64,000 nt of DNA from Planctomycetota bacterium (GTDB lineage Bacteria > Planctomycetota > Phycisphaerae > Phycisphaerales > Zrk34). Both the position numbers and the translations under genes were made by a program. The DNA lies in the NCBI GenBank assembly GCA_016125255.1, contig WGMD01000028.1, positions 1 to 64,000 of the forward strand, in the 5' to 3' direction. Positions 51,034-61,951 of this stretch are shown in pieces. The notes under the pieces were generated by a model. The model ran no database searches and was not told the DNA's origin. It saw nothing but the letters and a program-made list of their open reading frames with translations. The stretch's first letter is position 1; each line of letters opens with the position of its first letter.

Positions 51034-51918
51034 TCACGCATGTTGCAGCTTCGTGCCCAGGTAGGTCAGGCCGAACAGGACGCACAGGACGAAGACGATG
51101 CAGGCGCCGGGGCTCAAGGTTCCGACGGCCAGAGAGAGCCAGAGTCCGGCGACGGCTCCGACGACGCCGATGAGGGCGGCGAGGACGAGCACCTTGCCCA
51201 TGCGGCGCGAGAGCATGAGTGCGACGGCTCCGGGGATGATCATCAGGGCGCTGACGAGGATCAGGCCGACGAGTCGGATGCTCACGACGACGACGAGCGA
51301 GAGGAGGACCATGAGCAGGTAGTGCATCGCGGCGGTGGGCACGCCGTAGACCCGCGCGACCGATTCGTCGAAGGCGTAGAACATCAGTTCCTTGTAGAAC
51401 GCGGCGCAGATGACGATCACGGCGGCGGCGAGGATTAGGGCGATCCACATGCCTTCGGAGCCGACGTTCATGAGATTGCCGAACATGATCGATTCCCAAG
51501 GCGGAGTGTACCCGGCGACGCCGACCCACTCGCGATACGCCGGCCACGTCTGAAACTCGACGCGGAGATTCTGCGCCAAGACGCCCCAGGCCATCGTCGC
51601 CGTGAGCAGGATGCCGATGGCGGTGTCGGATTCGATTTTCTTGCCGCGCGTCAGCGAGCCGATGAGCAGCGCCGTGGCGAGGCAGAAGACTAAGACGATG
51701 GCGTCATGCTGATAGTGGTAGGCGCTGGCGGTGTAGCCCAGGAGCGCCGCGGTGCCGACGCCGCCGAAGCCGGCGTGGCTGATGCCCTGCCCGATGAAGG
51801 CCATGCGCTTGAGCACGACGATGACCGAAAGCAGCGAGCAGACGAGCCCGATGGCGATCGCGGCAAGGAAGGCATGCGCGACGTACGCGCGCTCCAGAAG
51901 CAGGGTGAACACGTGCAT
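51034..51918 (-). CDS. Metal ABC transporter permease (ZnuB/MntB family)
   Basis: A 294-residue ABC-3 family inner-membrane permease with about eight hydrophobic segments. FIGQGISHAGFGGVGTAALLG, KIESDTAIGILLTATMAWGV, and RLVGLILVSALMIIPGAVALML are characteristic of zinc, manganese or iron importers. Neither the ATPase nor the solute-binding lipoprotein is adjacent: the flanking genes are an SGNH hydrolase and an AAA ATPase. It may work with subunits encoded elsewhere. TAAGAT lies six bases before the ATG, with CTGACG 17 bases further upstream. Confidence 0.88.
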   Translation of the reverse strand: MHVFTLLLERAYVAHAFLAAIAIGLVCSLLSVIVVLKRMAFIGQGISHAGFGGVGTAALLGYTASAYHYQHDAIVLVFCLATALLIGSLTRGKKIESDTAIGILLTATMAWGVLAQNLRVEFQTWPAYREWVGVAGYTPPWESIMFGNLMNVGSEGMWIALILAAAVIVICAAFYKELMFYAFDESVARVYGVPTAAMHYLLMVLLSLVVVVSIRLVGLILVSALMIIPGAVALMLSRRMGKVLVLAALIGVVGAVAGLWLSLAVGTLSPGACIVFVLCVLFGLTYLGTKLQHA

Positions 51919-51924
51919 CGGGGC

Positions 51925-51953
51925 ATCTTATCTGGTTTGATCGTCGGCGTCAG
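51925..51953 (-). promoter_or_regulatory. Candidate promoter giving a leaderless permease mRNA
   Basis: Minus-strand CTGACG, 17-base spacer, TAAGAT, then six bases to ATG. Confidence 0.35.
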
Positions 51954-52002
51954 TACGATGCCAAGGCCACTGAGAACCCTTGTGCCCTTGGATGATCACC
52001 GA

Positions 52003-53514
52003 CTATCGGAGGAGCATCAGCGTTGATAGGGGCATGCAAATGATACGTGGATCATCAACCGAAACATCGTCCGATTGCGTCACAAGAATTCCGAATGGAG
52101 CATTATTGACTGCACGTTCGAGGAACGTACGGATACCCTCCGTATCCGCCATACCCTGAATTCGACGCTGATACTTCACTTCGAGCGGTATACGCGTTGT
52201 TCCAACGGTGAGGATAAAGTCTATCTCACCCTGGTCGGACCGTTGCGGCAAGTGAGCAATGTCGAGACTGTTGATAGTTGACAATGTGGCGCCCACAACG
52301 CTTTCCGCAATCCGCCCCGCCAAGTCCGTCAAGTGGGGTTCGCGTGCGAGCCGTTTCGTATCGAGCGGCACGATTTCCTGAAGCCAACTGGCCCGAAGTG
52401 CGTGATCCGCCAAACAAATTTTTGCATTGCCCTTGCTTCGTTTGAGGCGAATCTCCAGCGGTTTGATCACACGCAGCAGCAGAGTATTATCAAGAAATCG
52501 CAAATATGAATTGACACGTTGGATGCCGACGTTTGCCTGTAGCGTCCGCTGCGCCTCACGTGCCAAAAGCGTCGCGCCGGGACTTTGACCGACGTACCGG
52601 CAGGCGAGCCGAAACAACTCCTCAAGCAACGCCGCGTCCCGTTTACGGCCCTTTTCGCCTACACGCAAATCGTGCTGGATAACCCGGCGAATCACATTCT
52701 CGTTTAATTGGTCAGCGACATGCGGCCATGCAATATCGGCGCGTTCATGAGCAAGCGGATATCCGCCGCGCTCGGAAAAAAAGCCGAATGCGGCGTCACG
52801 GTTCCCGGCATGATCAATCCCGTGCTGACGCAACGTAACCCAAAATTCCTTTCGTGTGAGCGGTTCTACGCCATTGTCCTTCAAGAATGGCGGACCGATA
52901 TCCAACGAATGGAACATCGCGATTTCAGTCAATGAAAGAACACCTGCTTCGATTGTCGATATTCGGCCTGCGAGACTGTCGCGTCCCATCTCGATTCTCA
53001 GTGCCGAACTTCCCGTCACCAACACCTGCGTTGTCGAAGCATCCACCAACGATTTGAGTTGCGGCCCCCAATCCGACAGGTTCTGCACTTCATCAAAAAT
53101 AAGATATGTCGGCCGCTTCGCATGCGCCGCTTCATTGAGCGTCTGTTGTAAAACCGCCTGCTCGAACCAATCAACCATACGCAAGATCGGCTCTTTGAGA
53201 CGACTCAGATGCGGCAACTCGTCGCACTGTACACGAAAAATCCGTCGAGGCGATACGCCGCGAGCAAGCAGATCGCTGATCACGTGCAGTTGCGCCGTTG
53301 TCTTGCCGATCTGCCGAGGCCCGCGGACAACGACGATCGGCGCCAATTTTTTCTCAAGCCGCTGATGTATGGATTGCACAAGATGCCGGCGCGTCCGCGG
53401 CAAGACCTGCATCGGCTTGCCTTCCCACCATGGGTTCAGTCGGCGCAGATCCTGAACGAGGTCGGGCTCCAACCTCATCGTCGGAAACAGAATCGGCCGG
53501 TCGTCTGCTGTCAT
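52003..53514 (-). CDS. AAA-family ATPase with DUF4143 C-terminal domain
   Basis: A 503-residue protein of the AAA/DUF4143 group. P-loop [16 protein letters not shown], Walker [14 protein letters not shown] and the sensor-like [11 protein letters not shown] are clear. The C-terminal part has a helix-turn-helix-like section ([22 protein letters not shown]) and a PD-(D/E)xK-like core, [21 protein letters not shown]. The family is common and patchily distributed; function is unknown, though mobile or defence-related roles are often suggested. Base composition is near half G+C here against clearly higher values in neighbours, so recent transfer is likely. The 103 upstream codons in frame overlap gltD and are not part of it. 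Confidence 0.85.
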   Translation of the reverse strand: MTADDRPILFPTMRLEPDLVQDLRRLNPWWEGKPMQVLPRTRRHLVQSIHQRLEKKLAPIVVVRGPRQIGKTTAQLHVISDLLARGVSPRRIFRVQCDELPHLSRLKEPILRMVDWFEQAVLQQTLNEAAHAKRPTYLIFDEVQNLSDWGPQLKSLVDASTTQVLVTGSSALRIEMGRDSLAGRISTIEAGVLSLTEIAMFHSLDIGPPFLKDNGVEPLTRKEFWVTLRQHGIDHAGNRDAAFGFFSERGGYPLAHERADIAWPHVADQLNENVIRRVIQHDLRVGEKGRKRDAALLEELFRLACRYVGQSPGATLLAREAQRTLQANVGIQRVNSYLRFLDNTLLLRVIKPLEIRLKRSKGNAKICLADHALRASWLQEIVPLDTKRLAREPHLTDLAGRIAESVVGATLSTINSLDIAHLPQRSDQGEIDFILTVGTTRIPLEVKYQRRIQGMADTEGIRTFLERAVNNAPFGILVTQSDDVSVDDPRIICMPLSTLMLLR

Positions 53515-53575
53515 GCCAGCAAAGTTACGGACAATGCTCCCCAAACGCAATGGCGCACCGATCGAACACCGCCAA

Positions 53576-55096
<1,521 letters not shown>

Positions 55097-55135
55097 GAGT
55101 TAGTTCGTCCGTAGCTGGGGGCGAATGGTTCGTCG

Positions 55136-56164
55136 TCACTTGAGATGTTGTCGTTCGATCGCGTTCATGCGATTGCGCACCGACGTGTACCAGCTTCCCC
55201 CGAATCTTCGGGAGATCTGATATTGCAGGTAGAGCCCGAGGCCGAAGCGTTTGTAGTTGAACAGGACGCGGTAGAGTCGGTTCTGCAGGGCCAGGTAAGC
55301 GCGCGTGGGCAGAGGCAGCGGTGCGCCGGTGCCGAAGAGCTTGTATCCGCGGGCGACCATCATGTCGCCGCAGCGCGCTTCGACCCATGACAATTCCGCC
55401 GGGCTGAGCTTGCGACGCCACTGATCGACGAGGTTCGGATCGGGAGCGTCGTAAGTGGTGTTCTTGACGTAATCGAACATGCGCTCGTCGAAACCGACGC
55501 CGACGAAATTACAGATTTGCGTGAGCAATTCGTTGACGTTGGCGAGCAGGTCGCGGAAGCGGATTTCGATGACCTGGTCCGGCCGCAGCTTGGGAGCGAT
55601 GGCTTCCCATTCCTTCTCGGCGGTGAGCCAGACGTCGGCCCCATAGTAGACATTGCCGACCCAGCCCATGGGGATGCAGCTTCGCGCCACATCGCGCGGA
55701 TCGCGAATGATGTGGATGAACCGGGCGTTGGGGAAAAGGCGGAGCATCAGGTCAAAGCGATGGTGCAGAACGACGAGCAGATGATTTTGCGGGGCTTCAG
55801 CGCCCATCTGCCGCACGAAGTCGCGTATCAGGCCGGGCGTATCGAGGTCGGGGTTGACCGTCAGGCCGAACTGCTGATGCGGGCGGAAAGCGACGAGCTT
55901 CTGGCGGAAGGATTCGGTGTCGATGAAGTTCTCGCCCTCGGCGCAGAGCCGCACGTAGGGGAACTCGTGCCCGCCGACGATCCGGGGATGATGCTGAAGG
56001 ATGAGGCGGAGCATGGTCGTGCCGGAACGGACGCAGCCGCAGAGGAAGATCGGCTGATCAAGCTGATGCGCGACGTCGGCCTCGCTCGCCGCGTCGGCTG
56101 CGGGCGCAGCGGGGGCGGGAGCGGGAGCGGCGGGCGAAGGCGCTGATTTGATTTCGTTGTGCAT
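55136..56164 (-). CDS. PAPS-dependent sulfotransferase, inside the glt operon
   Basis: A 342-residue cytoplasmic sulfotransferase. After an Ala/Pro-rich N-terminus (residues 8-27) comes the 5'-phosphosulfate loop FLCGCVRSGTTML (40-52), then HHRFDLMLRLFPNARFIHIIRDPRDVARS, which is the 3'-phosphate motif, and IRFRDLLAN. These residues bind PAPS by family knowledge. The acceptor is unknown; polysaccharide or lipid sulfation is the common role in planctomycetes. The gene lies exactly between gltB and gltD on the same strand with 48- and 39-base gaps, so it is co-transcribed with ammonia-assimilation genes, which is unusual. Confidence 0.88.
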   Translation of the reverse strand: MHNEIKSAPSPAAPAPAPAAPAADAASEADVAHQLDQPIFLCGCVRSGTTMLRLILQHHPRIVGGHEFPYVRLCAEGENFIDTESFRQKLVAFRPHQQFGLTVNPDLDTPGLIRDFVRQMGAEAPQNHLLVVLHHRFDLMLRLFPNARFIHIIRDPRDVARSCIPMGWVGNVYYGADVWLTAEKEWEAIAPKLRPDQVIEIRFRDLLANVNELLTQICNFVGVGFDERMFDYVKNTTYDAPDPNLVDQWRRKLSPAELSWVEARCGDMMVARGYKLFGTGAPLPLPTRAYLALQNRLYRVLFNYKRFGLGLYLQYQISRRFGGSWYTSVRNRMNAIERQHLK

Positions 56165-56212
56165 GACAATGACCCTGTTGATGAATGCGGCGCCCGATGC
56201 GGCGCCGATCCG

Positions 56213-59200
56213 TCAGTGGGCGGGATCAGCGACCGGCTCGACCGTCTTGTGAACGCGGACTTCGATTTCCGACTGCGCCGCCTTGGCGCGACGTTCCTCC
56301 AGCACGCGCTTGTAGTCCGTGGGCATCACCTTCACGAACTGTTCAAGCACGGTCGGCCAGTGGTCCAGCACGCGCTGCGCCACCGCCGACCCCGTGACCT
56401 TCTGATGCGTCTTGATGAGCTTGTGCAGCTCCGCCACATCTTCCGGGTCCTCAACACTTTCTAGTTCGACCATTTCAAGGTTGCAATTGACGCGGAAGGC
56501 GTCTTTATCGGCGGCGAGCACATACGCTGCGCCGCCGGACATCCCCGCCGCGAAGTTGCGACCGGTCTCACCAAGAATAACAACGCGGCCGCCGGTCATA
56601 TATTCGCATCCGTGATCGCCGACGCCTTCGACGACCGTCCACGCCCCCGAATTTCGGACGCAGAAGCGCTCCGCCGCCCGACCCCGGAAATAGGCCTGAC
56701 CCCCCGTCGCGCCATAGAGCACGACGTTGCCGATCAGGATGTTGTCCTCCGCCACAAAGCTCGATTCCTTCGGGGGATAGATCACGATGCGCCCGCCGGA
56801 CAGACCCTTGCCCACGTAGTCGTTGGCATCGCCTTCCAGCTCGATGGTGACGCCTTTGGCCAGCCACGCCCCCAGCGACTGTCCCGCCGACCCGGTCAGC
56901 TTGATATGCACCGTGTCGTCCGGCAAGGGATCGCTCATCCACGCCTTGGAAAGCTCATGGCTGAGCATCGTGCCGACCGTCCGGTTGATGTTGACGATCG
57001 GTAACTCGATGCGGACCTTCTCGCGGCTCTCGATGGCCGGCTGGGCCAGTTCGATGAGCTTGTTGTCCAGGGCCAGTTCCAGGCCATGGTCCTGCTTCTG
57101 CGTGTTGAACACGCCGACGTTCTCGTGCGGCTTCTTCGCCGGCTCGAGAATCGGCCGAAGGTCCAGCCCCTCCGCCTTCCAGTGCCGGATCGCCGCGGCG
57201 GTCTCCAGACAATCGCTGCGGCCGACCATGTCGTTGTACTTGCGGAAGCCCAGCTCGGCCATGATCGACCGCGCTTCCTCCGCCACCATGAACAGGTAGT
57301 TGACCACATGCTCGGGCTTGCCGGCGAACTTCGCCCGCAGCGCCGGGTCCTGCGTCGCGATGCCCACAGGGCAGGTGTTCAGATGACACTTGCGCATCAT
57401 GATGCACCCGAGCGTCACCAGCGGCGCCGTCGCGAAGCCGATCTCCTCGGCCCCGAGCAGCGCGGCCATGACCACATCGCGCCCGGTCTTGATCTGACCG
57501 TCCGTCTGCAAAATCACCCGGCTCCGCAGATCGTTCATCACCAGGGTCTGATGCGTCTCGGCGATGCCCAGCTCCCAGGGAAGTCCCGCGTGCTTGATGC
57601 TCGTGATCGGCGACGCGCCGGTCCCGCCGTCGTGACCGCTGATCAGAATGTGATCGGCATGCGCCTTGGCGACGCCGGCGGCGATCGTGCCCACGCCGAC
57701 TTCGCTCACCAGCTTCACGCTGACGCGCGCCGACGGATTGGCGTTCTTCAGATCGTGAATGAGCTGGGCCAGGTCCTCGATGGAGTAGATGTCATGATGC
57801 GGCGGCGGCGAAATCAGCCCGACGCCCGGCGTCGAATAGCGAATCCGCGCGATGTTCTCGTCGACCTTCTTGCCCGGCAGTTCGCCGCCTTCGCCCGGCT
57901 TGGCGCCCTGGCTGATCTTGATCTGTAGTTCATCCGCGTTCGTCAGGTAATCGATCGTCACGCCGAAGCGGCCGGACGCCACCTGCTTGATCGCCGAGCG
58001 GCGGGAGTCGCCGTTGGCATCAGGCGTCCACCGCCGGGGGTCTTCGCCGCCTTCGCCGGTGTTGGACTTGCCGCCGAGGCGGTTCATGGCGATGGCCAGC
58101 GCTTCGTGGGACTCGGCGCTGATGGACCCGAAGCTCATCGCGCCGGTGCAGAAGCGTTTGACGATTTCGCTCGCCGGTTCGACTTCGCCCAGCGGGATAG
58201 GCCCGCCGTTGACATGGGCTTTGAACCCGAGCAGACCGCGGAGGGCGCACTTGCGCGTGGCTTCCTCGTTGGTGTGCTTGGCGAAGCGCCAGTACGCTTC
58301 GGCGCTGCCGGTGCGTGCGGCGACCTGAATGTCGGCGATGGACTGGGGGTCCCACATGTGCCGCTCGCCGGTCGAGCGCCAGTGGAACTCGCCGGGGTTG
58401 GGCAGGACGGGCAGAGCGACCTGCTCACGGGCGGGGTAGCCCAAAGCGTGACGACGGAGCAGTTCCTCGGCGAGCACGTGCAGGTCCACGCCGGCGATGC
58501 GCGACGCGGTGCCGGTGAAGCAGCGGTCGATGACATCGCTCTTGAGGCCGATGGCTTCGAAGATCTGCGCGCCCTTGTAGGACTGGAGCGTGGAGATGCC
58601 CATCTTGGCCATGACCTTGAGCATGCCCTTTTTGACGCCCTTGCGGTAGCGGCTGACGACCTGGTAGTCGCTGTAGCCCTCTTCGCGCAGGAGTCCGTCG
58701 CGCCGGGCCTGCCAGAGCGACTCGAACGCCAGGTACGGATTGATGCCGTCGGCCCCGTAGCCGAACAGCAGGCAGTCGTGATGCACTTCGCGGGCCTCGC
58801 CGGTTTCGACGATGACGCCGATGCGCGTGCGCTTGGTCTGACGCACGAGATGATGATGCACCGCGCCCGTGGCCATCAGGGCGCTGACCGGCACGCGCTC
58901 CGCGTTGATCGCGCGATCCGTGAGCACCACCAGCGCGAACCCCTGATCCACCGCTTCCTCCGCTTCCTTACAGATGCGGTCCAGCGCCTTGCCCAGCCCC
59001 GCCGCGCCTTCCGCGCGCGGCCAGGTGATGTCGATCACCTTGCTCTTCCATCCGCGATGATCGATATGCCTTAGCGCCGCCATCTCCTCGTTGTTGAGGA
59101 TCGGCTCCGGCAGACGCAGACGATGGGCATGACCTTCCGTCGTTTCCAAAAGGTTCGCTTCCGGCCCGATGTAGCACTCGAGCGACATGACGATCTCCTC

Positions 59201-60817
59201 GCGGATCGAGTCGATCGCGGGGTTCGTCACCTGGGCGAAGAGCTGCTTGAAGTAGTCATAGATCATGCGCGGCTTGTCGGACAGACACGCCAGCGCGGCG
59301 TCATTGCCCATCGACCCCACCGGGTCGCGCTTTTCCTTGATGAGCGGCAGAAGCATGAACTGCATCGTCTCGGTCGTGTACCCGAACGCCTGCATGCGCG
59401 ACAAGAGCGTCTGCGGCTCGAACCCGTGCGGCTCGTTCTTGGTGTGCAGCTCCTTCATCTCGATCCGCTGGGCCTTGAGCCACTTTTTGTACGGACGCCG
59501 CTTGGCGAAATCGCCCTTGACCTCCGCGTCGGGAACGAGCCGGCCCTTGTCGAAATCGACGAGGAACATTTTGCCCGGCTGGAGGCGGCCCTTGAGCTTG
59601 ACGTTCTTGGGGTCCACGGGAAGCACGCCCACTTCGCTGGCCATGATGACCTTGTCGTCGTGCGTCAGGTAGTAGCGGCTGGGGCGCAGACCGTTACGGT
59701 CCAGCACCGCGCCGATGTACTTGCCATCGGTGAACACGATCGACGCCGGTCCGTCCCACGGCTCCATCAGGCACGAGTGATACTCGTAGAACGCGCGCTT
59801 CTTCTCGTCCATCGTCTCGTGATTCTGCCACGCCTCGGGGATCATCATCATCACCGATTCCTGAAGCGTGCGCCCGTTCATGAGCAGGAACTCGAGCACG
59901 TTGTCGAAGTTGCCCGAGTCGGAGCAGTCGGGCTCGGCGATGGGGAAGCATTTTTTGAGTTCATCGCCGAACAGCTCGCTGCGCACGACGCCTTCGCGGG
60001 CGTGCATGGCGTTGACGTTGCCGCGCAGCGTGTTGATCTCGCCGTTGTGGCTCATGAAGCGGCACGGCTGAGCGCGGTCCCACGACGGGAACGTGTTCGT
60101 CGAGAAACGCGAATGCACCATCGCCAGGTGGCTCGTGTACCGCTCGTCGGCCAGATCGCGGAAGTACGGCACGACCTGCGCGGGCGTGAGCATGCCCTTG
60201 TAGATGATCACCTTCGTCGACAGCGAGCAGACGTAGAACATCTTGGCCTGCGAAAGCTCGGGGTTCTCGCGGAGCATGTTGGAGGCGCGCTTGCGGATGA
60301 TGTAAAGCTGGCGCTCGAAGGCGTCGGCGTCGAGGCCCTCGGCGGCGGCGATGAAAAGCTGCTCGATGACCGGCTCGGCATCGCGGGCGGTCGGACCGAT
60401 GTCCGCGCCGTTGGCATCGACCGGCACGGGGCGCCAGCCGACGAGCGTCTGACCCTGCTCGACGATGACCTTCTCGACGAAGCGCTTGCAATGGGCGCGT
60501 TCTTTTTCATCCTGCGGGAGGAACACGTTGCCCGCGGTGAACTTGCCGGGGGCGGGCAGCGCGACGCCGAACGTCGCCTGCGCGATGTCGGCGAGGAACT
60601 CATGCGGCAGGGCGGTCATGATCCCGGCCCCGTCGCCGGTGTTCTTCTCGCATCCGCAGGCCCCGCGGTGGTCCATCGCCACAAGCACCTCGATGGCGTC
60701 GCGCACGATCTGGTGGGATCGGCGGCCCTTGATGTCGGCGACGAAGCCGACGCCGCACGAGTCCTTCTCGTTCGCCGGGTCATAGAGGCCATGCTTGGCG
60801 GGATATCCGTATGACAT
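56213..60817 (-). CDS. gltB: Glutamate synthase large subunit
   Basis: A 1534-residue enzyme making two glutamates from glutamine and 2-oxoglutarate. A 20-residue propeptide precedes Cys21 (DSCGVGFVADIKG), the Ntn-type amidotransferase nucleophile. The central and FMN domains follow, with GGKSNTGEGGEDPRRW, the IKISQGAKPGEGGELPG loop, HDGGTGASPITSIKHAGLPWELG and the [3Fe-4S] motif CIMMRKCHLNTCPVGIATQ. The C-terminal GXGXG helical domain is complete (GLSGGRIVIYPP, MTGGRVVILG). GGGAGG lies before the ATG. Length is normal. Partner is gltD, separated from it by a sulfotransferase gene. Confidence 0.97.
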   Translation of the reverse strand: MSYGYPAKHGLYDPANEKDSCGVGFVADIKGRRSHQIVRDAIEVLVAMDHRGACGCEKNTGDGAGIMTALPHEFLADIAQATFGVALPAPGKFTAGNVFLPQDEKERAHCKRFVEKVIVEQGQTLVGWRPVPVDANGADIGPTARDAEPVIEQLFIAAAEGLDADAFERQLYIIRKRASNMLRENPELSQAKMFYVCSLSTKVIIYKGMLTPAQVVPYFRDLADERYTSHLAMVHSRFSTNTFPSWDRAQPCRFMSHNGEINTLRGNVNAMHAREGVVRSELFGDELKKCFPIAEPDCSDSGNFDNVLEFLLMNGRTLQESVMMMIPEAWQNHETMDEKKRAFYEYHSCLMEPWDGPASIVFTDGKYIGAVLDRNGLRPSRYYLTHDDKVIMASEVGVLPVDPKNVKLKGRLQPGKMFLVDFDKGRLVPDAEVKGDFAKRRPYKKWLKAQRIEMKELHTKNEPHGFEPQTLLSRMQAFGYTTETMQFMLLPLIKEKRDPVGSMGNDAALACLSDKPRMIYDYFKQLFAQVTNPAIDSIREEIVMSLECYIGPEANLLETTEGHAHRLRLPEPILNNEEMAALRHIDHRGWKSKVIDITWPRAEGAAGLGKALDRICKEAEEAVDQGFALVVLTDRAINAERVPVSALMATGAVHHHLVRQTKRTRIGVIVETGEAREVHHDCLLFGYGADGINPYLAFESLWQARRDGLLREEGYSDYQVVSRYRKGVKKGMLKVMAKMGISTLQSYKGAQIFEAIGLKSDVIDRCFTGTASRIAGVDLHVLAEELLRRHALGYPAREQVALPVLPNPGEFHWRSTGERHMWDPQSIADIQVAARTGSAEAYWRFAKHTNEEATRKCALRGLLGFKAHVNGGPIPLGEVEPASEIVKRFCTGAMSFGSISAESHEALAIAMNRLGGKSNTGEGGEDPRRWTPDANGDSRRSAIKQVASGRFGVTIDYLTNADELQIKISQGAKPGEGGELPGKKVDENIARIRYSTPGVGLISPPPHHDIYSIEDLAQLIHDLKNANPSARVSVKLVSEVGVGTIAAGVAKAHADHILISGHDGGTGASPITSIKHAGLPWELGIAETHQTLVMNDLRSRVILQTDGQIKTGRDVVMAALLGAEEIGFATAPLVTLGCIMMRKCHLNTCPVGIATQDPALRAKFAGKPEHVVNYLFMVAEEARSIMAELGFRKYNDMVGRSDCLETAAAIRHWKAEGLDLRPILEPAKKPHENVGVFNTQKQDHGLELALDNKLIELAQPAIESREKVRIELPIVNINRTVGTMLSHELSKAWMSDPLPDDTVHIKLTGSAGQSLGAWLAKGVTIELEGDANDYVGKGLSGGRIVIYPPKESSFVAEDNILIGNVVLYGATGGQAYFRGRAAERFCVRNSGAWTVVEGVGDHGCEYMTGGRVVILGETGRNFAAGMSGGAAYVLAADKDAFRVNCNLEMVELESVEDPEDVAELHKLIKTHQKVTGSAVAQRVLDHWPTVLEQFVKVMPTDYKRVLEERRAKAAQSEIEVRVHKTVEPVADPAH

Positions 60818-60851
60818 ACGCTGAACCTCCCTATGGTCAGGGGTGTCGTCG

Positions 60852-60871
60852 GGCTCCGGTTCGTCGGAGCC
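60852..60871 (-). other. Hairpin in the lysR-gltB gap
   Basis: GGCTCCG and CGGAGCC pair around a six-base loop in the 57-base gap. There is no U-tract after it, so it is more likely a processing or stability stem than a full terminator. Confidence 0.4.
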
Positions 60872-60874
60872 GTG

Positions 60875-61813
60875 TTAGGCCGAAACCTCCGCGGGACGGG
60901 CCGGGATGGCCGCTTCGCCCTGCGCTTTGGAACGGTCTTTCATGAGATAATCGATGAACGCCTTTACCAACGGACTCTGTTCGCGGTGACGCATGTAGAC
61001 GATGCCCACCGGACGCACCAGCCGGGGTTCGAGCGGCATGACCGCCAGCACCCCCGCCGCCGCCTCGCTCTGCACCGTCCGGCGCGGCAGGATCGCCACC
61101 GCACCCGTCTGAGCCACGAACGTCTTGATGGTGTCGATATTGTCAAACTGGCTGACAATGTTCGGTTCGACACCCGCCTCACGAAGATGCTTTCGGATCC
61201 GACGCCCGATCGGCAGCGTCTGATCGAAGTTCACCATCTCGTACTCCGACAAATCCTCCGCATGCACCGACGCCGCCCCCGCAAGCTCGTGATCCGGCCG
61301 GGTCACCACAGCCATGATCTCATCGCGCAGCGGCAGCGACATCATGTCCCGGAAGCGCTCCGGGTACGAAAGAATCCCCAGATCGCATTGCTCATGCTGC
61401 ACCCGGTCGTACACGACGTCCGGCTGCACATAGCTGATCGAAACGCTGACCTTGGGGTGATGGGCCTCAAAGTCGGCCTTGATCTTGTTGAGCAGGTCAA
61501 TCCCCGCCGAGTAGATCGCCGCCACCGTCACCTCGCCGCGGAGCGAGCCGTTGGTGAACTTGCCGCTGATCTGCGCGGTGAGCTGCTCGTAGCGTTCGAT
61601 GATCTTGCGGCACTCGCGATGATAAAGCTCACCCGCCTGCGTCAGTTGCAGGGGCCGGGTCGAGCGATCGATCAGCTGCACGCCCAGTTCCTTCTCCAGC
61701 GCGCGGATGCGCTGCGACGCCGCCGACTGGGTCACCCCATTGGCGCTGGCGCCCTTCGACACGCTGCGATGCTGGGCCACATCGCAGAACAATCGAATCG
61801 CATCCGTTTGCAT
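60875..61813 (-). CDS. LysR-family transcriptional regulator
   Basis: A 312-residue LTTR. The N-terminal winged helix-turn-helix (residues 1-62) reads MQTDAIRLFCDVAQHRSVSKGASANGVTQ, SQRIRALEKELGVQL, and the effector-binding domain starts near 90 (LRGEVTVAAIYSAGIDLL). It lies directly upstream of gltB on the same strand. By analogy with Bacillus GltC it may sense nitrogen or carbon status, but here the gene is not divergent from its likely target. The six-codon-longer start MYTDGP overlaps a -10 box (TATACT), so MQTDAI is the true start, with almost no leader. Confidence 0.88.
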   Translation of the reverse strand: MQTDAIRLFCDVAQHRSVSKGASANGVTQSAASQRIRALEKELGVQLIDRSTRPLQLTQAGELYHRECRKIIERYEQLTAQISGKFTNGSLRGEVTVAAIYSAGIDLLNKIKADFEAHHPKVSVSISYVQPDVVYDRVQHEQCDLGILSYPERFRDMMSLPLRDEIMAVVTRPDHELAGAASVHAEDLSEYEMVNFDQTLPIGRRIRKHLREAGVEPNIVSQFDNIDTIKTFVAQTGAVAILPRRTVQSEAAAGVLAVMPLEPRLVRPVGIVYMRHREQSPLVKAFIDYLMKDRSKAQGEAAIPARPAEVSA

Positions 61814-61822
61814 AGGTCCATC

Positions 61823-61850
61823 AGTATACATTCAGCATCGCTAATGTCAA
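61823..61850 (-). promoter_or_regulatory. Strong sigma-70 promoter of lysR-glt, leaderless
   Basis: A perfect TTGACA, 16-base spacer and TATACT on the minus strand. The -10 ends nine bases before the ATG, so the transcript would start about two to four bases before it. Confidence 0.6.
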
Positions 61851-61951
61851 CAAATCGTCAAAGTAGACCTACTAATAGTTATGCGTGTTGCGTAAGGTGT
61901 GAACGAGTGGGAAATTGAGCGATCGCCCGCTGATCGCCCGATAACAGGGGT

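Noticed and set aside
51034-53514. Defence island around the AAA/DUF4143 gene
   Set aside because: Only one such gene is present; its neighbours are a metal permease and gltD, with no nuclease, toxin, methylase or integrase.
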